Below are positions 13,501 through 25,672 of a stretch of 64,000 nt of DNA, piece after piece. Position 1 is the first letter of the stretch, and every line of letters starts with the position of its first letter. The stretch lies in assembly GCA_013433145.1 (NCBI GenBank), contig CM024180.1:3313001-3377000 (forward strand). Reading direction: 5' to 3'. Both the position numbers and the translations under genes were made by a program. The stretch is from Ascaris suum. Lineage: Eukaryota; Nematoda; Chromadorea; Rhabditida; Ascarididae. Below the pieces are notes generated by a model, which had not been told where the DNA came from, did not search any database, and worked only from the letters and a program-made list of their open reading frames with translations.

Positions 13501-15087
13501 CTATGTAGTACTTATGTGGAGCCCGTCATGTTGCAACACTTCCTGCCCATTCACTCTAAAATAGTGACATGATCAGACAACCGTCGAATTTTGCTTCCAC
13601 ACTCCATCCGCCGGCAAAACCGCACCACCTGCAACTTCACCTCTACCTTCTTATGAATCAAATACCTTAAAATAGTAGGCGCAGGAGCAATAATATTAGA
13701 CGGGAGGGGTAATAATACTGGCTGCGATGAGATGACAACCTTCAAAAACTAAAACTCATTTTCCTTCTCTAGCTTTCAAACGAAACAATACACTTCAGCA
13801 ATCGACAAGAGCCTCTGCTTCAGAAATAAGAAACGGCAGGTAAGCTCACCTTGCTGCAGCTTCATCTTCTGTCCAGTGCATTAAGCGACATGCCATCATC
13901 AAATAAAGATGAAAAATAATAAGCAATTCAAGTGAGCGCGCATAGACATTTACCAGCGCCGCTTGTGACTTCCAACCGAGCAACCATTCCAATGACCTAA
14001 AAAAGAAAACGACCTTAGATTACCGAGACTGGAATTTTTGAATTTTCACCTTCTTGCCTTCATCTTCTATCTAGAGTCGAAAGGGTGAAACGAGGGACGA
14101 AAAATTCTATATAATTTTCGGCCAAACACATATGCAGAGATATTCCCATATGTCCATATATAAACAATACTTCGGCGAACTGAAGCTTAAATATCAAATA
14201 AAAACACACAAGGAATTTAATGAGCAGACAGCCGAAAAGTGAACGAGGCTAAACAAAAAGAAAAAAAGCACAGACACAAAATTTCTTCAGCCGTCGTGTG
14301 ATTCTTCTTTTCTTTTTCTCTTTCTCTCTTTGTAATCGACAACGACGAAGAGATTTCGCTTATCAAAAATATTTACGGCGGCAAAAATTCACAATTTTGG
14401 AGATGAAATTTCGTTCGTTGGATATCGAGTCGCGTTTGTATCAAATTAGGCGAGAAGAACACATCATTATTTCCCTTCGATTGATACAGCAATGAGTCAA
14501 TCGAAACAAACGAAATGAATCATTTACCCGCTTAGTGACTGTATGAGTAGAACATAAAAGAGAATAAGTTTATGGTAATGGACGCGTGACGGTCGATGCA
14601 AACTGAATATCCGTACAGCACAACAAGCCTGCAAACTAACTCACATGCACTATCAACGCGGAAACCTGACACAGGTAGAGTGCAGGATGGCCGACACGAA
14701 ATCCGAGTCCCCCTCACTGTTCCGGAATGACCAAGAGAGCTCACTCAATACCCTATTTACTGGCAATGCTTGTCTAGATAAGCCTCTGTATTCTTTCCAG
14801 TGCTTATAAATTCGCGCTAGTCTACAAACATTTTTGAAATATTTGCGTTGGGAACACATCGGTCAAAATCTTCAAAAATCCATAATTTGAAACGCTTTTG
14901 AAGAAAAACTCACCGAAGTGATCGCACTCAATAAGCCGAGAGTTGTGCTTCTGATACATGCGACTTTATCGAAGTCGGTGACGCAATTCTTACAGAAAAT
15001 ATCCGTCGACCGATTCTCCGTGAGATTTGACCATTGGTCACCAATAAATATTGGAAGTACACGGTCCATATTGTCGTCGACTAGCTT
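10555..15087 (-). CDS. unidentified multi-exon protein, hydrophobic and Trp-rich
   Basis: Eight minus-strand exons with good splice sites, in transcript order: 14914-15087, 14666-14785 (may start at 14821), 13954-13996, 13666-13721, 12218-12258, 11558-11608, 10791-10824, 10555-10654. From the second exon on, the phase carries without a break through all six junctions, which is strong evidence although single exons are tiny. Peptides include NMDRVLPIFIGDQWSNLTEN, LPVNRVLSELSWSFRNSEGD, SLEWLLGWKSQAAL, PVLLPLPSNIIAPAPTIL, FDSEPIEWWRLPI, FRLARALVAVISASCI and TLVDLGYHITLYLLAS. The first junction does not fit (phase 0 into an exon needing two bases), so an exon is missing or one boundary is wrong. 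The helical Leu/Trp-rich character would suit an ARM/HEAT-like or Mediator-tail-like protein. I cannot name the family. Both gene ends are unresolved. Confidence 0.6.
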
Positions 15088-18000
15088 CTGTTAAGGTGAA
15101 GAGAGTTGTTAATTCATTGCAAATGAATGAGCAATGTGCTACAACGCTGCTAACTCAATAATACATCGTTTCATGGCTGAAATTTATGAATTATTTTGTT
15201 TTATAATAATAATAAATGATAGACGTCGAATACGTTTAGTGGAAGGAAAATTCTAAACACAATAATAAAAAGGTAAGCACTTTCCTAACTTTATATACCA
15301 CTTGAGGTGGAAATGAGTTCGCAGACTGTAACCCTTTGAGTTTATCTGCACAAATTAGACAAAGTCGGCATATTTTATATGTTTCACGCATGCCTTGTGA
15401 TCACAAAATAAAAGCCCTATTCATTCATCTTTTAATGAAATAAAACCTTTAGGAGGGGAATTTCGAGAAAATAAAAGAAATCCTTCATTTTCCCCCCTCT
15501 TCCCCCAATCCCTCGAAGAGAAGTTGCTGTCATCAATTTTCTGTCACAACAAATTTCTTCACTAATACATACAGCTACACCTCCCAAAATAGGTGAATAA
15601 CATATGCACATCTGTATGCAATTGCAACATTTGTGTATAACAATGTTTCTTAGTGTCACACAATCATCTTCATACAACACACTGGGAGCATAAAATTTAG
15701 CGAGGATAACCGGTTGAAATTTGCTTTTCTGAACCGATCAAAAGCATTCGGTCAGAAGTGAAAAGCCAGGAGTGAATATAAGCCTGTAAAACGATCCAAG
15801 TTCGACTGGTTGTTTACCATCCTCGGTAAAACAACAACAAGCTGCTCTCCTTATCACCAAGAATAAAACAATTATAAATCCAGCGAGTTTTATGAAATGA
15901 CATTCACCTGGTTATATGGTTATTTCCCACAAAATGTTCACTAGCTATTACAACAGTAACATATGTGGTGCAAACTTCAAAACCATATTTGAATGAGGAG
16001 TTTCGCTGCCAAGATACTCTCAAATAGGTATATAAAGCTTCATACGCGTGGAAGAGAAATACTCTCGAAATCTGAAATAGAAGATCGAAGGTGGGATGGG
16101 GGCGACCTCCCTCTCAAACTTCGAAACGATGGAAATTAAGCAATAGGTTTGTTGCTGGAAGCGGGAAAAACCACGAGCACTTTTTCGGCAAAACTCTCTT
16201 TCCAGCAAAGACTCTGCATAAGAAGAAAAATTTCATTAAAAAAATAAAAGTACCGAGATAATTTTCCAAAAAGAAAAAAATCTGACGGATGAAAACCGTT
16301 TTCGGACGAAATCTTTGAAGACCCTTCAAAGAACATCGAACTATCCAATTGAAATCATTGAAGCAAACGAATAAATTTTTCAAAATCTCCCCATACGGGG
16401 AAATTTCCTTTCATGTAAGCGCGATAACACCGAGAAAAGTCTTTAAAAATATACCATTGAAAGAAGAAAAGCAACGAATCATAACACTTAACACAAAATC
16501 TTTTGAGAAGATAGTGCCTCACGAACACAAAATATAAAATCTCCACAACGTTTGTTAATAAGCGATGCGTTTCTGTGTTTTCCATTAATAAAAACGGAAC
16601 TCCTATTCCTTATCGCTCTAATCTTTAATCAGTAACAGCAACCATCATATCGTTAACGTCACGTGGTGTGGACGGTACAAACGATCACAAACACTACCGT
16701 AACCCCCGCTATTAGTACGACTACAAAATAGATTTGAAAAATGCCTGCAGAATTTATAAGAAACCGCTGCTGTTTCTTAAATATACGATACGAGTGATAT
16801 AATCTGAAATCTGGTTGAGTAAGAAAACAGATGAACGATATATGACGCTACTATTATGCCGATACATTAATGGCAGATTATGGTGTTTTTATTACCTAAA
16901 GAAATATTTGCACTTGCCAAATGTACTATGAAAATATTGCCGAAAAACTTCAAAAACTCCAATTACAGATAGCCGACAAGAAAAATAATCCTGTCAGCAC
17001 TCCTATCGAGTAACGGCTGACGACAAGAAGCTCCAAAGGTTTGTCACGAATGAAAGGATTTCTTGTTGAGACTCCGAGAAAATCTTTTTAAGTACTGAAA
17101 TTCTAAAATTATTGGAGTTTTTTTGCATCGTAAAACCATAAACTCCAACCATAAACTTAGTGATCATAAAGCAATGAAAGTAACGACGACAGTCATAAGC
17201 AAATAGACCTAACAGATATTAAGTGCAAATTATAGGTGTGCATGTTGTATTGATAAGAAAGTGATTTATTGATAGAACGACCGATAGATGAATAATCTCT
17301 TCGACGAAGAGCACACTTTAGTTTTTATAGCCTGATTCACCTCATTTTTATTGAATGAATAAATGGGAAAATGATTGCGTTTATTCACTGAGAGAGATTA
17401 AAAACACAAAAAGAGACCTAGAGAGAGAAAATTTATTCTCTGATAGAGATAATATTTGCAAAACTTTATTCTTTACTGGTAGTAATTAGTACACTACAGA
17501 GAAATAAAGAACACCAAGCGTGCTCTAAATTACGATGAGAGGATGATAAAGGTTTAGAGAGGAAATCTTTTAATGAAGTAGCAGCAGGGAGGAGGCAGAG
17601 AGATTATGAGAAAGACATGTACTCATTGCAATGATTGTGGACAGAGAACACAAGAGAAAAAGGTGCAAAATTTTTTCAAAGGAAGCGTGCATTACGGTTC
17701 GGTGTCAATATTACAAGTGTTTAGAAGAAAGCAGTAATAAAACATTAAAGTGCGCATTTTATCTGCACGAAGACCTGAAGGACTGAATTGAACGGAGTTC
17801 GCACATGCACAGTGGCCCAACTAAAGACTCTGCTTCCAGTTCGCGAGGTTTCTTATTTTTTATTGCTGCAGGCTTGTTCCTTCACCCTTGCAGAGTTCTC
17901 TCCCACACATTTCCCTCCTTCCCCCTCCCCAAGCCGCGCCTTCACCCTTAGGTGAAACCAACAGTTGCCGCAATCTGCTGACAATAGGTTTGTGAAGAAC

Positions 18001-19456
18001 GCGATGGCAGAAAGAGGGATCCTAATAATCCAGATATCTCTTTCCCACTGAAATAGGAAGCCACTTGCTTTAGTCGGTGCCCATCATTCGCATGAGCACG
18101 CAAACACTAAAATGTATCGTAGAGCCATAAAACTGGATTAAATAGAACTTCCGAAGAAACCTCATGAGAAATAACTCTCTGAATACTCCAACTGCAGGCT
18201 TTCAACCATCACTGCGGAGCCACCCACCCGCCGAACCGACTTATCTCCATCGCTCATATGTTTCGTTTAAAGTAGTCAAAAAATCAACTGTCACTAAACG
18301 CATCGGTATTTGAAAAATCAATTGATGTACGGAAGTGAAATCCTTAATCGTTATATCTAATAAAATATCACTGTGGAATATATGAAGAAGGAATAAAAAT
18401 AATGCAGACGAGGACAGAGGTGATTACCTCTCCGTAGAGGAAAAATTAATCTAAAATGCATTTTTATATTGGCCTGTTAAAACACACCTAGTTTCATCAA
18501 TGAAAACTGCAACTATAGAGAGGACCAAAACAGGAAAAGGGATGAGATTTGTTTATCTATGACCAGTGATAACCGAACGAAAAGCTAAAAATCGAAGTAC
18601 ACAAGCTAAAAAGCATCTCTAAAGATATTGGGAAGCAATCGGCAAATAAATTAGCAGGTATTTATACTCGAATATACCTTGTTTATTGTTCGGCTCAGGT
18701 AACTTCTACTCGCTCACTCAAAAAAGGTGTAAAGAACTAATTCCGCGGTGTGCATATCGAATATAGATGGCAAATCGCCTTTAGCTGTCCATGTGTGAAG
18801 CACCTTAACTGCAAATGTAATACTATAGAGGCATTATAACCTCTACTCTCCCACCATCAATCACATCATATTGCTTGAACCTGAGGCATTATTAGCCACA
18901 AGCAGATTAAATTATGAAGCACTGATGAAACAGTAAAGATTTCAAAAACGATATCAGTATAGGTAACAAAAAAGCGAAAACTTGTCCCGGAGGTGATGAA
19001 TGGAATGATGGAAATTTCGAGAAGAATGCGCAGAAATTGCGGAAAAAAAAGAAGAAAAGAAGATTTGGCGTTGTCGAAGAAACAGACAGTGACAACGAAA
19101 ACAATCTGAGAACTCGAAATGCAAAAAGTGAAAGAAATCTTCGATGTAAGCTGTTTCATAGATGCCGTAACGCCAAACAACCGAAATTTTTAAAATATAC
19201 TCATATTCTATATTATGGATCAAATGCGATACTAGATATGTGGCCGGCATCCCATATGAGCTTATAAAAAAGGAACTCATCGCACCGTTTTGAACCAAAA
19301 CTCAATTCATATCAACAAATGCATCTAGCAATTAACCAGCCGTCTTCCCTCAATTCCAAAAAAAACGTAGCTAAAATAAAGAAAATCTCAAAACGAAAGA
19401 TTACACATCGTTTACTCTCCTCTGCTGTCGAAAACTTCGACCACTGTCGGAAATGG
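15088..19456. other. intron or intergenic sequence, nothing supportable
   Basis: A/C-rich sequence with scattered short frames but no exon that I can support on either strand. It probably contains introns of the minus-strand gene to its left and the gap to the next one. Confidence 0.4.
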
Positions 19457-19609
19457 TCAGCCGACTATGGATAAGTCGTCGATGACCACCGCAGTGCCAC
19501 CAAAACCAATGATCAACGAATTGCCCTTCACTGGCAGAATCACCGATCGAAATGCTTTTTGTCGCCACGACTGAGCAGGAACCTTTAAGCATGATCTTCC
19601 ATTAAGGAA
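19457..19609 (-). CDS. possible terminal exon, MAM-like beta-strand end
   Basis: After a GTGCAG acceptor at 19610 the minus strand is open for 50 codons to TGA at 19457-19459. It contains CLKVPAQSWRQKAFRSVILP and then SLIIGFGGTAVVIDDLSIVG. The final pattern, a hydrophobic strand with glycines followed by IDDLSI, resembles the end of MAM or related lectin-like extracellular domains, where VAIDDI is typical. This resemblance is short and from memory. A neighbouring exon (20051-20099) does not match it in phase. Confidence 0.4.
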   Translation of the reverse strand, partial: FLNGRSCLKVPAQSWRQKAFRSVILPVKGNSLIIGFGGTAVVIDDLSIVG

Positions 19610-20050
19610 CTGCACGTCGTTATCAAAATGATAACACAAAAGAAGACGTTTCATTTCATATATAGGCAGCAGACACTACTGACAGCCGTTCTTTGTTGAC
19701 ATTCGAAAAGATAACAACAAAGATCAATATGGGATCAGTGTACCTTCAATGTGTATGGTAGGGATGGACGGATGGGGTTAGCGGTTCAACCTCATCTCCT
19801 CCTTCTTCGCAAGGAGAAATTTCTGTGTGAGCCCATGGGAATTGCAGGTTATTTGCGGCAATCTTGGAGACATCCTGGACGGGGCATTTGTGACGGTCGC
19901 TTCATTCTAAAACTCTAAAAGGGAAGCCGCCAAGCTGCAAACATTTGAAGACAATTAAACGAGTCATAATAAACTGAAGTAACACGGTGCTGCATAATAT
20001 CTTTTTGCCACAATGGTCGGCGGGAGATTCTAGAAGAGAAGCATGCAAAC

Positions 20051-20099
20051 CTCTCCTCCAATCATCTTCTGTGGTCATTAGAATTTCCCCTACGAATTT
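20051..20099 (-). CDS. small candidate exon
   Basis: Minus-strand exon between a GTGTGCAG acceptor and GTTTGC donor encoding KFVGEILMTTEDDWRR plus one spare base. Composition is protein-like, but it is too short to assign and no in-phase partner was found. Confidence 0.25.
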
Positions 20100-20793
20100 C
20101 TGCACACTATTCCCAATTATGAAATCGGAACACAATTATTAAGCTGATCACTGTGGTCGCTATCAACTTCACATACATTGGATGACCGGGTGTGAAAGCA
20201 ACTATTTTGTTCTAAACATGGGTCACATAAGTAGATCTAATATAAAAGGCAGGATATATCACTATTTTATCCATAAGTATTTTTGGAAAAGGGGGGGGGG
20301 GAAGTCCTCAAATTCAAATATAAGGTCACAGAGGGGAAAGGAAATGGGAAAAGGGGTATTAGAGTTGGAATTCTGCAACTTTATTGCAACAAGCTGGCAA
20401 AGCATCCCAAAGGACAAGCGTTCTGCTAATAAAAAGATTCCAAGAATAGAAGTCGTCTAATGCAATGCAGCCAGACAGTCAATACCAATAATGGCCAACA
20501 ACGCGACAGCCGCTTTAATTTAGTTTTGCAAAAAAAAGATGGGTGGCATTCACTTCGATCAATTATATAAAATTCCGAAAGCAAATCTAACGAATCGATC
20601 GCCATATGAAATCTCTTCATTTTAGGCGATAAACGTGAAGGACTGAATGATTTCAACAAGAAAAGTTAATTAATTACAACATCACAGCAGAACGACCTAA
20701 CTGAAATCAACCATGAATTGATGTGGCCATTAATCGACGCAAATATTCATGTGGATTATTTCACCCAGAAACAATGCAACTCACTTATAAATG

Positions 20794-20896
<103 letters not shown>

Positions 20897-22615
20897 TTTT
20901 ATACGAAGAGAAATACGCAAATAAATATTGCACATAGGACGGATTGAGAATAAGCATAATATGCTAATAGGAAATATGTTCAAAAATATATTCATGCTCA
21001 TCGAACATCAATACTCTTTATGGGCTTTATATCTCTTTTTTTGCAGATTTTAAACCGCCTCATACTACGATATCACTGCACCGCTTAAACTGTACCACCT
21101 TTTCGTTCTTTTAGAGATATGTCACCGCACTGACCTAAAGGTAATATCTCATATCATCCCTCCTCCTCGCTACATACTGTCATTTAATGTTTCCTGTATG
21201 ACGTACCTGGAATTCCAGGAATACAGAAGGCAGGTTCCTTCATCTCCCTCCACCCTCCCCCCGTCGCCTCTTTTTGATCTTGCTCATCACTCAAGCCAAT
21301 TGCCGATTTGCCTTAAAGAGCCTCTTTATTTCCAGTGGTTAGCCTGACTTTCGTCATTTTAATTACTGCTCTCCACACCTAGTTTTTATCCTCTGCAAAA
21401 TTACAATGCCTCCCCACTAATTTTCATCTCTCCCTCTCCTCAATTCAACACTAGCGTTCTGGAGAGGGAAGGGGGAGAGGGGGGGGCGATAGTAGTCCAA
21501 TAATACTATAAAACAAATGCTTAGAATATGTTCGTCATCAAAAAATGAGTGCAAGTAACCTTGCAAAAGAAGAGGAAGTGAATGTGAGGCATCAGTGATT
21601 ACGAAATCGAGCATTCACACGTCACACGACAGCAATCCCATCGATCAATCCCCCCAACGCAATACAATGTCCTTCAAAGATTAAAAAATATCGTCGTTAT
21701 TAAATCCCACCGAATTATGACTGACACGGTTGAATTTCTGCTAAATACTATTACAAATTACAAATATTACCGTGTCGAAGAGGATGAGGGCGGAAGTGGA
21801 GAAGTGGAGGATGAAGAGGAAGATGATCACACCTTTTCGACAATCAGGTGATAAGAATGATCGCAGTGAGACAATTTAGAGCTAGACATTCCTGCCGAAC
21901 TTTTCTAACGTTTGAAGGGAAAACTGAAAAATCATTCATGATAAAACCACTTTGCTTCGAAATTACACGTAACTACTCCCCACTTAGCCATCACAGGTAA
22001 ACTCACGCTACATTCGGCGGTCCTGAGACTGCATAGGACAATATAATTGCCGCATCCGCAAGCAACCATCACGTCTTACCCGAATGATAAAATAGAGCAG
22101 AAATTACAACTTCGGTAATGGATATTTATCTGAAACACCTAACTAAGCTTAATTATGAAACACGACCTTCACCTCTTCCAGCGACGAAACTTCACCTGAT
22201 CAATTAGAGATCGCAAGTGTTAGCGGCAAATTTTGAAGACTCCTCAAAACTGCGTGAACGAACAGCGTATATACATTTTGCTTTGCTTTCATCTTTTACG
22301 TCGAGAGTCAACAATAAAATGAGAGCAATGCAACAAAATTCCCATCATCAGCTCAGCGCTAATCGAATCCGCCGCTTGCGATTTCTCTTTCACAGATTCT
22401 AAATTAGTTCACTCCACAAATATACAAATTTATTGTGGTCCACACCCACCAGATTATACTACCAAACAAGAAATCCTTAAACTGGAATTACTGGAATATC
22501 ACAGGCTTGGTTCTGACTTGATTCTTTGTTATAAAATTGTGTTCGGCTTCTCCGACATCCCGCTGTCGGGAGTATTTCGGTTTGCCCCTCCCCGTAGTCG
22601 AGGTGCGCATCAATT

Positions 22616-22759
22616 TCAGCCTGCCAAAGATGTTGCAGTGCAAACAACCCTTTGCACAGCTTCCAGTTCGGCGTCGTGCGAGTCCGGAATCTGTTTCCCG
22701 TCAATATCGTTCAATTCTGAGCAGAGGCTAAGCCGTTTCAGCCTGCACACTATCGCCAT
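22616..22759 (-). CDS. possible short gene or first exon, unidentified
   Basis: Minus-strand frame from ATG (22757-22759) to TGA (22616-22618), 47 codons, with SLCSELNDIDGKQIPDSHDA followed by ELEAVQRVV. The acidic, helical composition looks coding. A donor at the end of AVQR (before GTTGTT) would make this a first exon. Two other frames over the same bases are also open, so the choice of frame is not certain. Confidence 0.25.
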   Translation of the reverse strand: MAIVCRLKRLSLCSELNDIDGKQIPDSHDAELEAVQRVVCTATSLAG

Positions 22760-24376
22760 GTTACATACTAAAATGTCTCGTTGCCTAAATTGTAGTTATA
22801 TGAACGTTTTGCTTGCTGTTCATACTCACATACCTCTCCATCCTTCCCATTTCGAAACGTTTGGATAAAATAAAAATAAATAAATCTTGTCGGAGACTGA
22901 CTGCTTAATCGGTCTAGACATATAAAGATGCACCAGAGCCGTTGATCGATTTTGGACAAAGCCCAGACTATTTACGCATTACACAGAATTTCGGTCATCG
23001 GATCGATTCAAATGGTCGCAGGTTAAAAGATACCCACAGCCACGGGCAATACATGATATTCACCAAACCGGAAAACAATTACAAACCTTATGCTTCGATG
23101 ACACAACTTGGAACCTTAAAGACGTTATCGATATCTCCCTTCGCCCCCGCTCCTCTCCTATCACAAAAAACGACCCCCTTCACTCTGTTATTTTTACACT
23201 TGAAGAAATTTTTGGTGAGGAACATCGCAGAATCAATCCATTCACGATTTCTGTAAACTTAACCACCGACTATTAAAGTAATCGACCGCAGTAAAAGAAC
23301 CGAAGAGAAGTGCCACTAGCTGGCGCGATATGCGTTTTTAATAAAGGACCCCGCACACCGGCCAATATTGTAAAGTGCTAAAAAGTAATAGAACACAAGC
23401 GACAACGCATTCATATTTTAGGTCGCATCAGCCATTCCCATTAACTTTGCACAGAGCGATGCTTCTCTGCGTTCTGATGAATTCCGAGATGACAGCCGAT
23501 AGGTGGCGAAATGGAGACAAATTGCAAAGCTCGCCTGCATGCTTAGAACTCATTTAGAGGTTGCTGCATCGAGTTTACATCATATCATTGGAGTGAAGGG
23601 AATAACCAACTGGGTGGCAATAAAAACCTTCACATGAATCCCGTACTCCTATATGGTACATCAAATACAGCTAGCTGGAAGAGTAGTTTTGTCCGAGTAA
23701 CGTCCCAATGCTTACTAAGTAGAGTAAAAGAAATAAATCCGTACATCTATTTACGATGAGCAAATTTTCAAGACTCATCAACGCGGCAACGTAAAGGATA
23801 TGAGACAACAAAACTCGGAGCGACAAACAAATCAAACAAACGATTAAATTTATAGAAGTCAGTTTTCCACCTGAACTGATTCATTATGAATAATTATAAA
23901 AAAACATCCGTCTTTCGACACAGAAGTGGGAAAATTTCGGGAGGCAATCCTTCGATGTATGTCACCCCCAAAGTGACATGGGTAGATAATTACGTACACT
24001 GGTGTAGACCTTGGCATAGAACTAAAAATTAAATTAAAACAGCCAGCAGACGACTGGCTGCTACTTCCGGTGACGTCACCACGTAGCCAACAGCTGGCAC
24101 CAGCGAAATGATCGAGAAAGACGCGAGAAATGCATAATACGATTTGATAACGAACAGCTGACTCATGGTGTGCATGGGAGGGGGGGGGGGCAGCTGGCGC
24201 AGAAAATAATAAGTATGGAACGACGGGAAAGTGAGAAAAGGGAATTAATACACAACGCGTGAGGTTGAGAGACAGGAAGTGGTGGCAGTAAATAGATTCA
24301 CGAAGCATGCGAGAGTTTCAGGGATGAAAACAAAAACAAAATAGCGCGAAAATCGGAGAAACAACATTGCTAACGC

Positions 24377-24558
24377 TTATAGACGTGCATCACTGTGAGC
24401 ACAAAGTGGGGACAGAGTGCTGCGCAGAAATGATGGAATTTTTCGACGGAGAGAGGATATTATATCTATGCTGTGCACACTTGCAGCCGACTGCGAGGGA
24501 ATAAGGGAAGTTTGTCGTTGCCCCGCCCCGCATCCCCCAAATTCAGGTGTTGATCTAC
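24377..24558 (-). CDS. possible terminal exon, Ser-rich, unidentified
   Basis: An AATTCAG acceptor at 24559 is followed by two bases and 59 codons to TAA at 24377-24379. The peptide includes RQTSLIPSQSAASVHSIDII and LRRKIPSFLRSTLSPLC. It is low in complexity and probably disordered. It could be the end of the gene that starts at 25672, but the phase to the exon at 24840-25001 could not be tested because the junction codons fit more than one arrangement. Confidence 0.35.
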
Positions 24559-24839
24559 CTGAATTGAAAACTCTGTTATGACCGAGTCGAATCAAACATA
24601 CCACTATGATATTTAGCTGTCAAAATGTGTCACGAGCCGAGTAGAGCTCTGTTTGCGGATGTTCATCGTCATGTTTCACTACGACGAAAAGAAGTTTAAT
24701 TGAGACGGGTGCATCGCCTCCTATTTTCAGGTTGATTTAAACCTCAGTTTATTTTCCTGAGTCACTTCTATTTTATCGCACACTGTTCCGCTGGGAAAGC
24801 CGGTCATCGATGAACCGATCGCCGTGAACGGGAACATAC

Positions 24840-25001
24840 CGCTCCAAAGTTACAAATTCCTCTGGAAGCGCATTTCTGTAAAAACAAGACGCGTTTCGTG
24901 TAGCCGTGACTGATTGTTTTATGAGTGGAACGAAATATGGATGGGCGTTGAGGATAATCGGGACAAAGTGTTCGTTGCATTCGGAGAAGAGGGCCATAGA
25001 T
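24840..25001 (-). CDS. candidate internal exon, unidentified
   Basis: Between a CTTCCTTAG acceptor (25002) and a GTATGT donor (after 24840), one spare base, 53 codons and two spare bases are open. The peptide has SMALFSECNEHFVPIILNAH and YFVPLIKQSVTA, then RNALPEEFVTLE. It has a plausible globular composition. Family not recognised. It lies between the start exon at 25672 and the exon at 24377 and may be part of the same gene. Confidence 0.4.
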
Positions 25002-25228
25002 CTAAGGAAGATCCGCATAACCCCATGCTCAAATCAGAATAGCACTCCGCTGTGCGTGATTTAACAATGTGACCCTTTCCACAAAACTCAGTTTGGTTTG
25101 AGAACATTACACCACCTTTTGCCTGTGGTTAGGTCTATAGCACACCTCTAATTGTGCGGAAAATGGCTACTACGCCGTTTGCGTGTTGTGTCATTTGTAT
25201 AATAATTCTTTGTATTACATGAGCCAAC

Positions 25229-25672
25229 TCATCCATCTGAGAGCTGCAGCTGAAAACAGAGGATCTCGAAGGCGCTGCAACCGTCTAGCTGCTTCCGCTT
25301 GAGATGGCCTTTAAAACTTAACTGTCTTACGGAAAATCCTCAACACATCAGTATGGCTAATGATGATCCGTGCATACTGTGTTTTAAATATATATAGGGA
25401 TGGACCATCATCGATGTCTTTACTAATTCAGATCCCCATCGTTATATGGAGTGGGTTTAACCGGTGGTCGTATGGGAAGATAGGTTGGAAGCAATTCCGG
25501 CCCTCACCTCAACTAGAATCAGATTCAATCTAGACTCGGTTAGTTGACGTAAATCTTGTAGGTGTACGCTGACGAGTTTTAAAAAGCCGATTCTTTCACA
25601 CCTCAGATCACCACTAATCACTATGAGATCGAGAATTTCGAAAGCGCTCAATTCATCGCCAGTTTTTGCCAT
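25229..25672 (-). CDS. first coding exons of a HEAT-repeat-like protein (MMS19-like?)
   Basis: Exon 1, 25508-25672, starts with ATG and encodes 55 residues before a GAG/GTGAGG donor, including ELSAFEILDLIVISGDLRCE and RIGFLKLVSVHLQDLRQLTE. A second exon, about 25229-25274, follows TTGCAG in phase 0 and gives RLRDPLFSAAALRWM. Together they read as amphipathic helices of a HEAT/ARM solenoid. The layout (a repeat with RxxGxxxL, then a helix with E and NxILxERLRD) recalls the N terminus of MMS19, which delivers iron-sulphur clusters to DNA enzymes. The match is from memory and unproven. The end of exon 2 is uncertain, and the next candidate exon (24840-25001) does not join it in its best frame. 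Confidence 0.45.

Noticed and set aside
13856..13885. Candidate microexon (EDEAAA) between two exons of the unidentified gene
   Set aside because: Including it breaks the phase, whereas exon 13954-13996 joins directly and in phase to exon 13666-13721 without it.
23859..24308. 149-codon minus-strand open frame, among the longest in the window
   Set aside because: No conserved motif, crosses a G-tract, and lies in sequence with no matching acceptor or donor.
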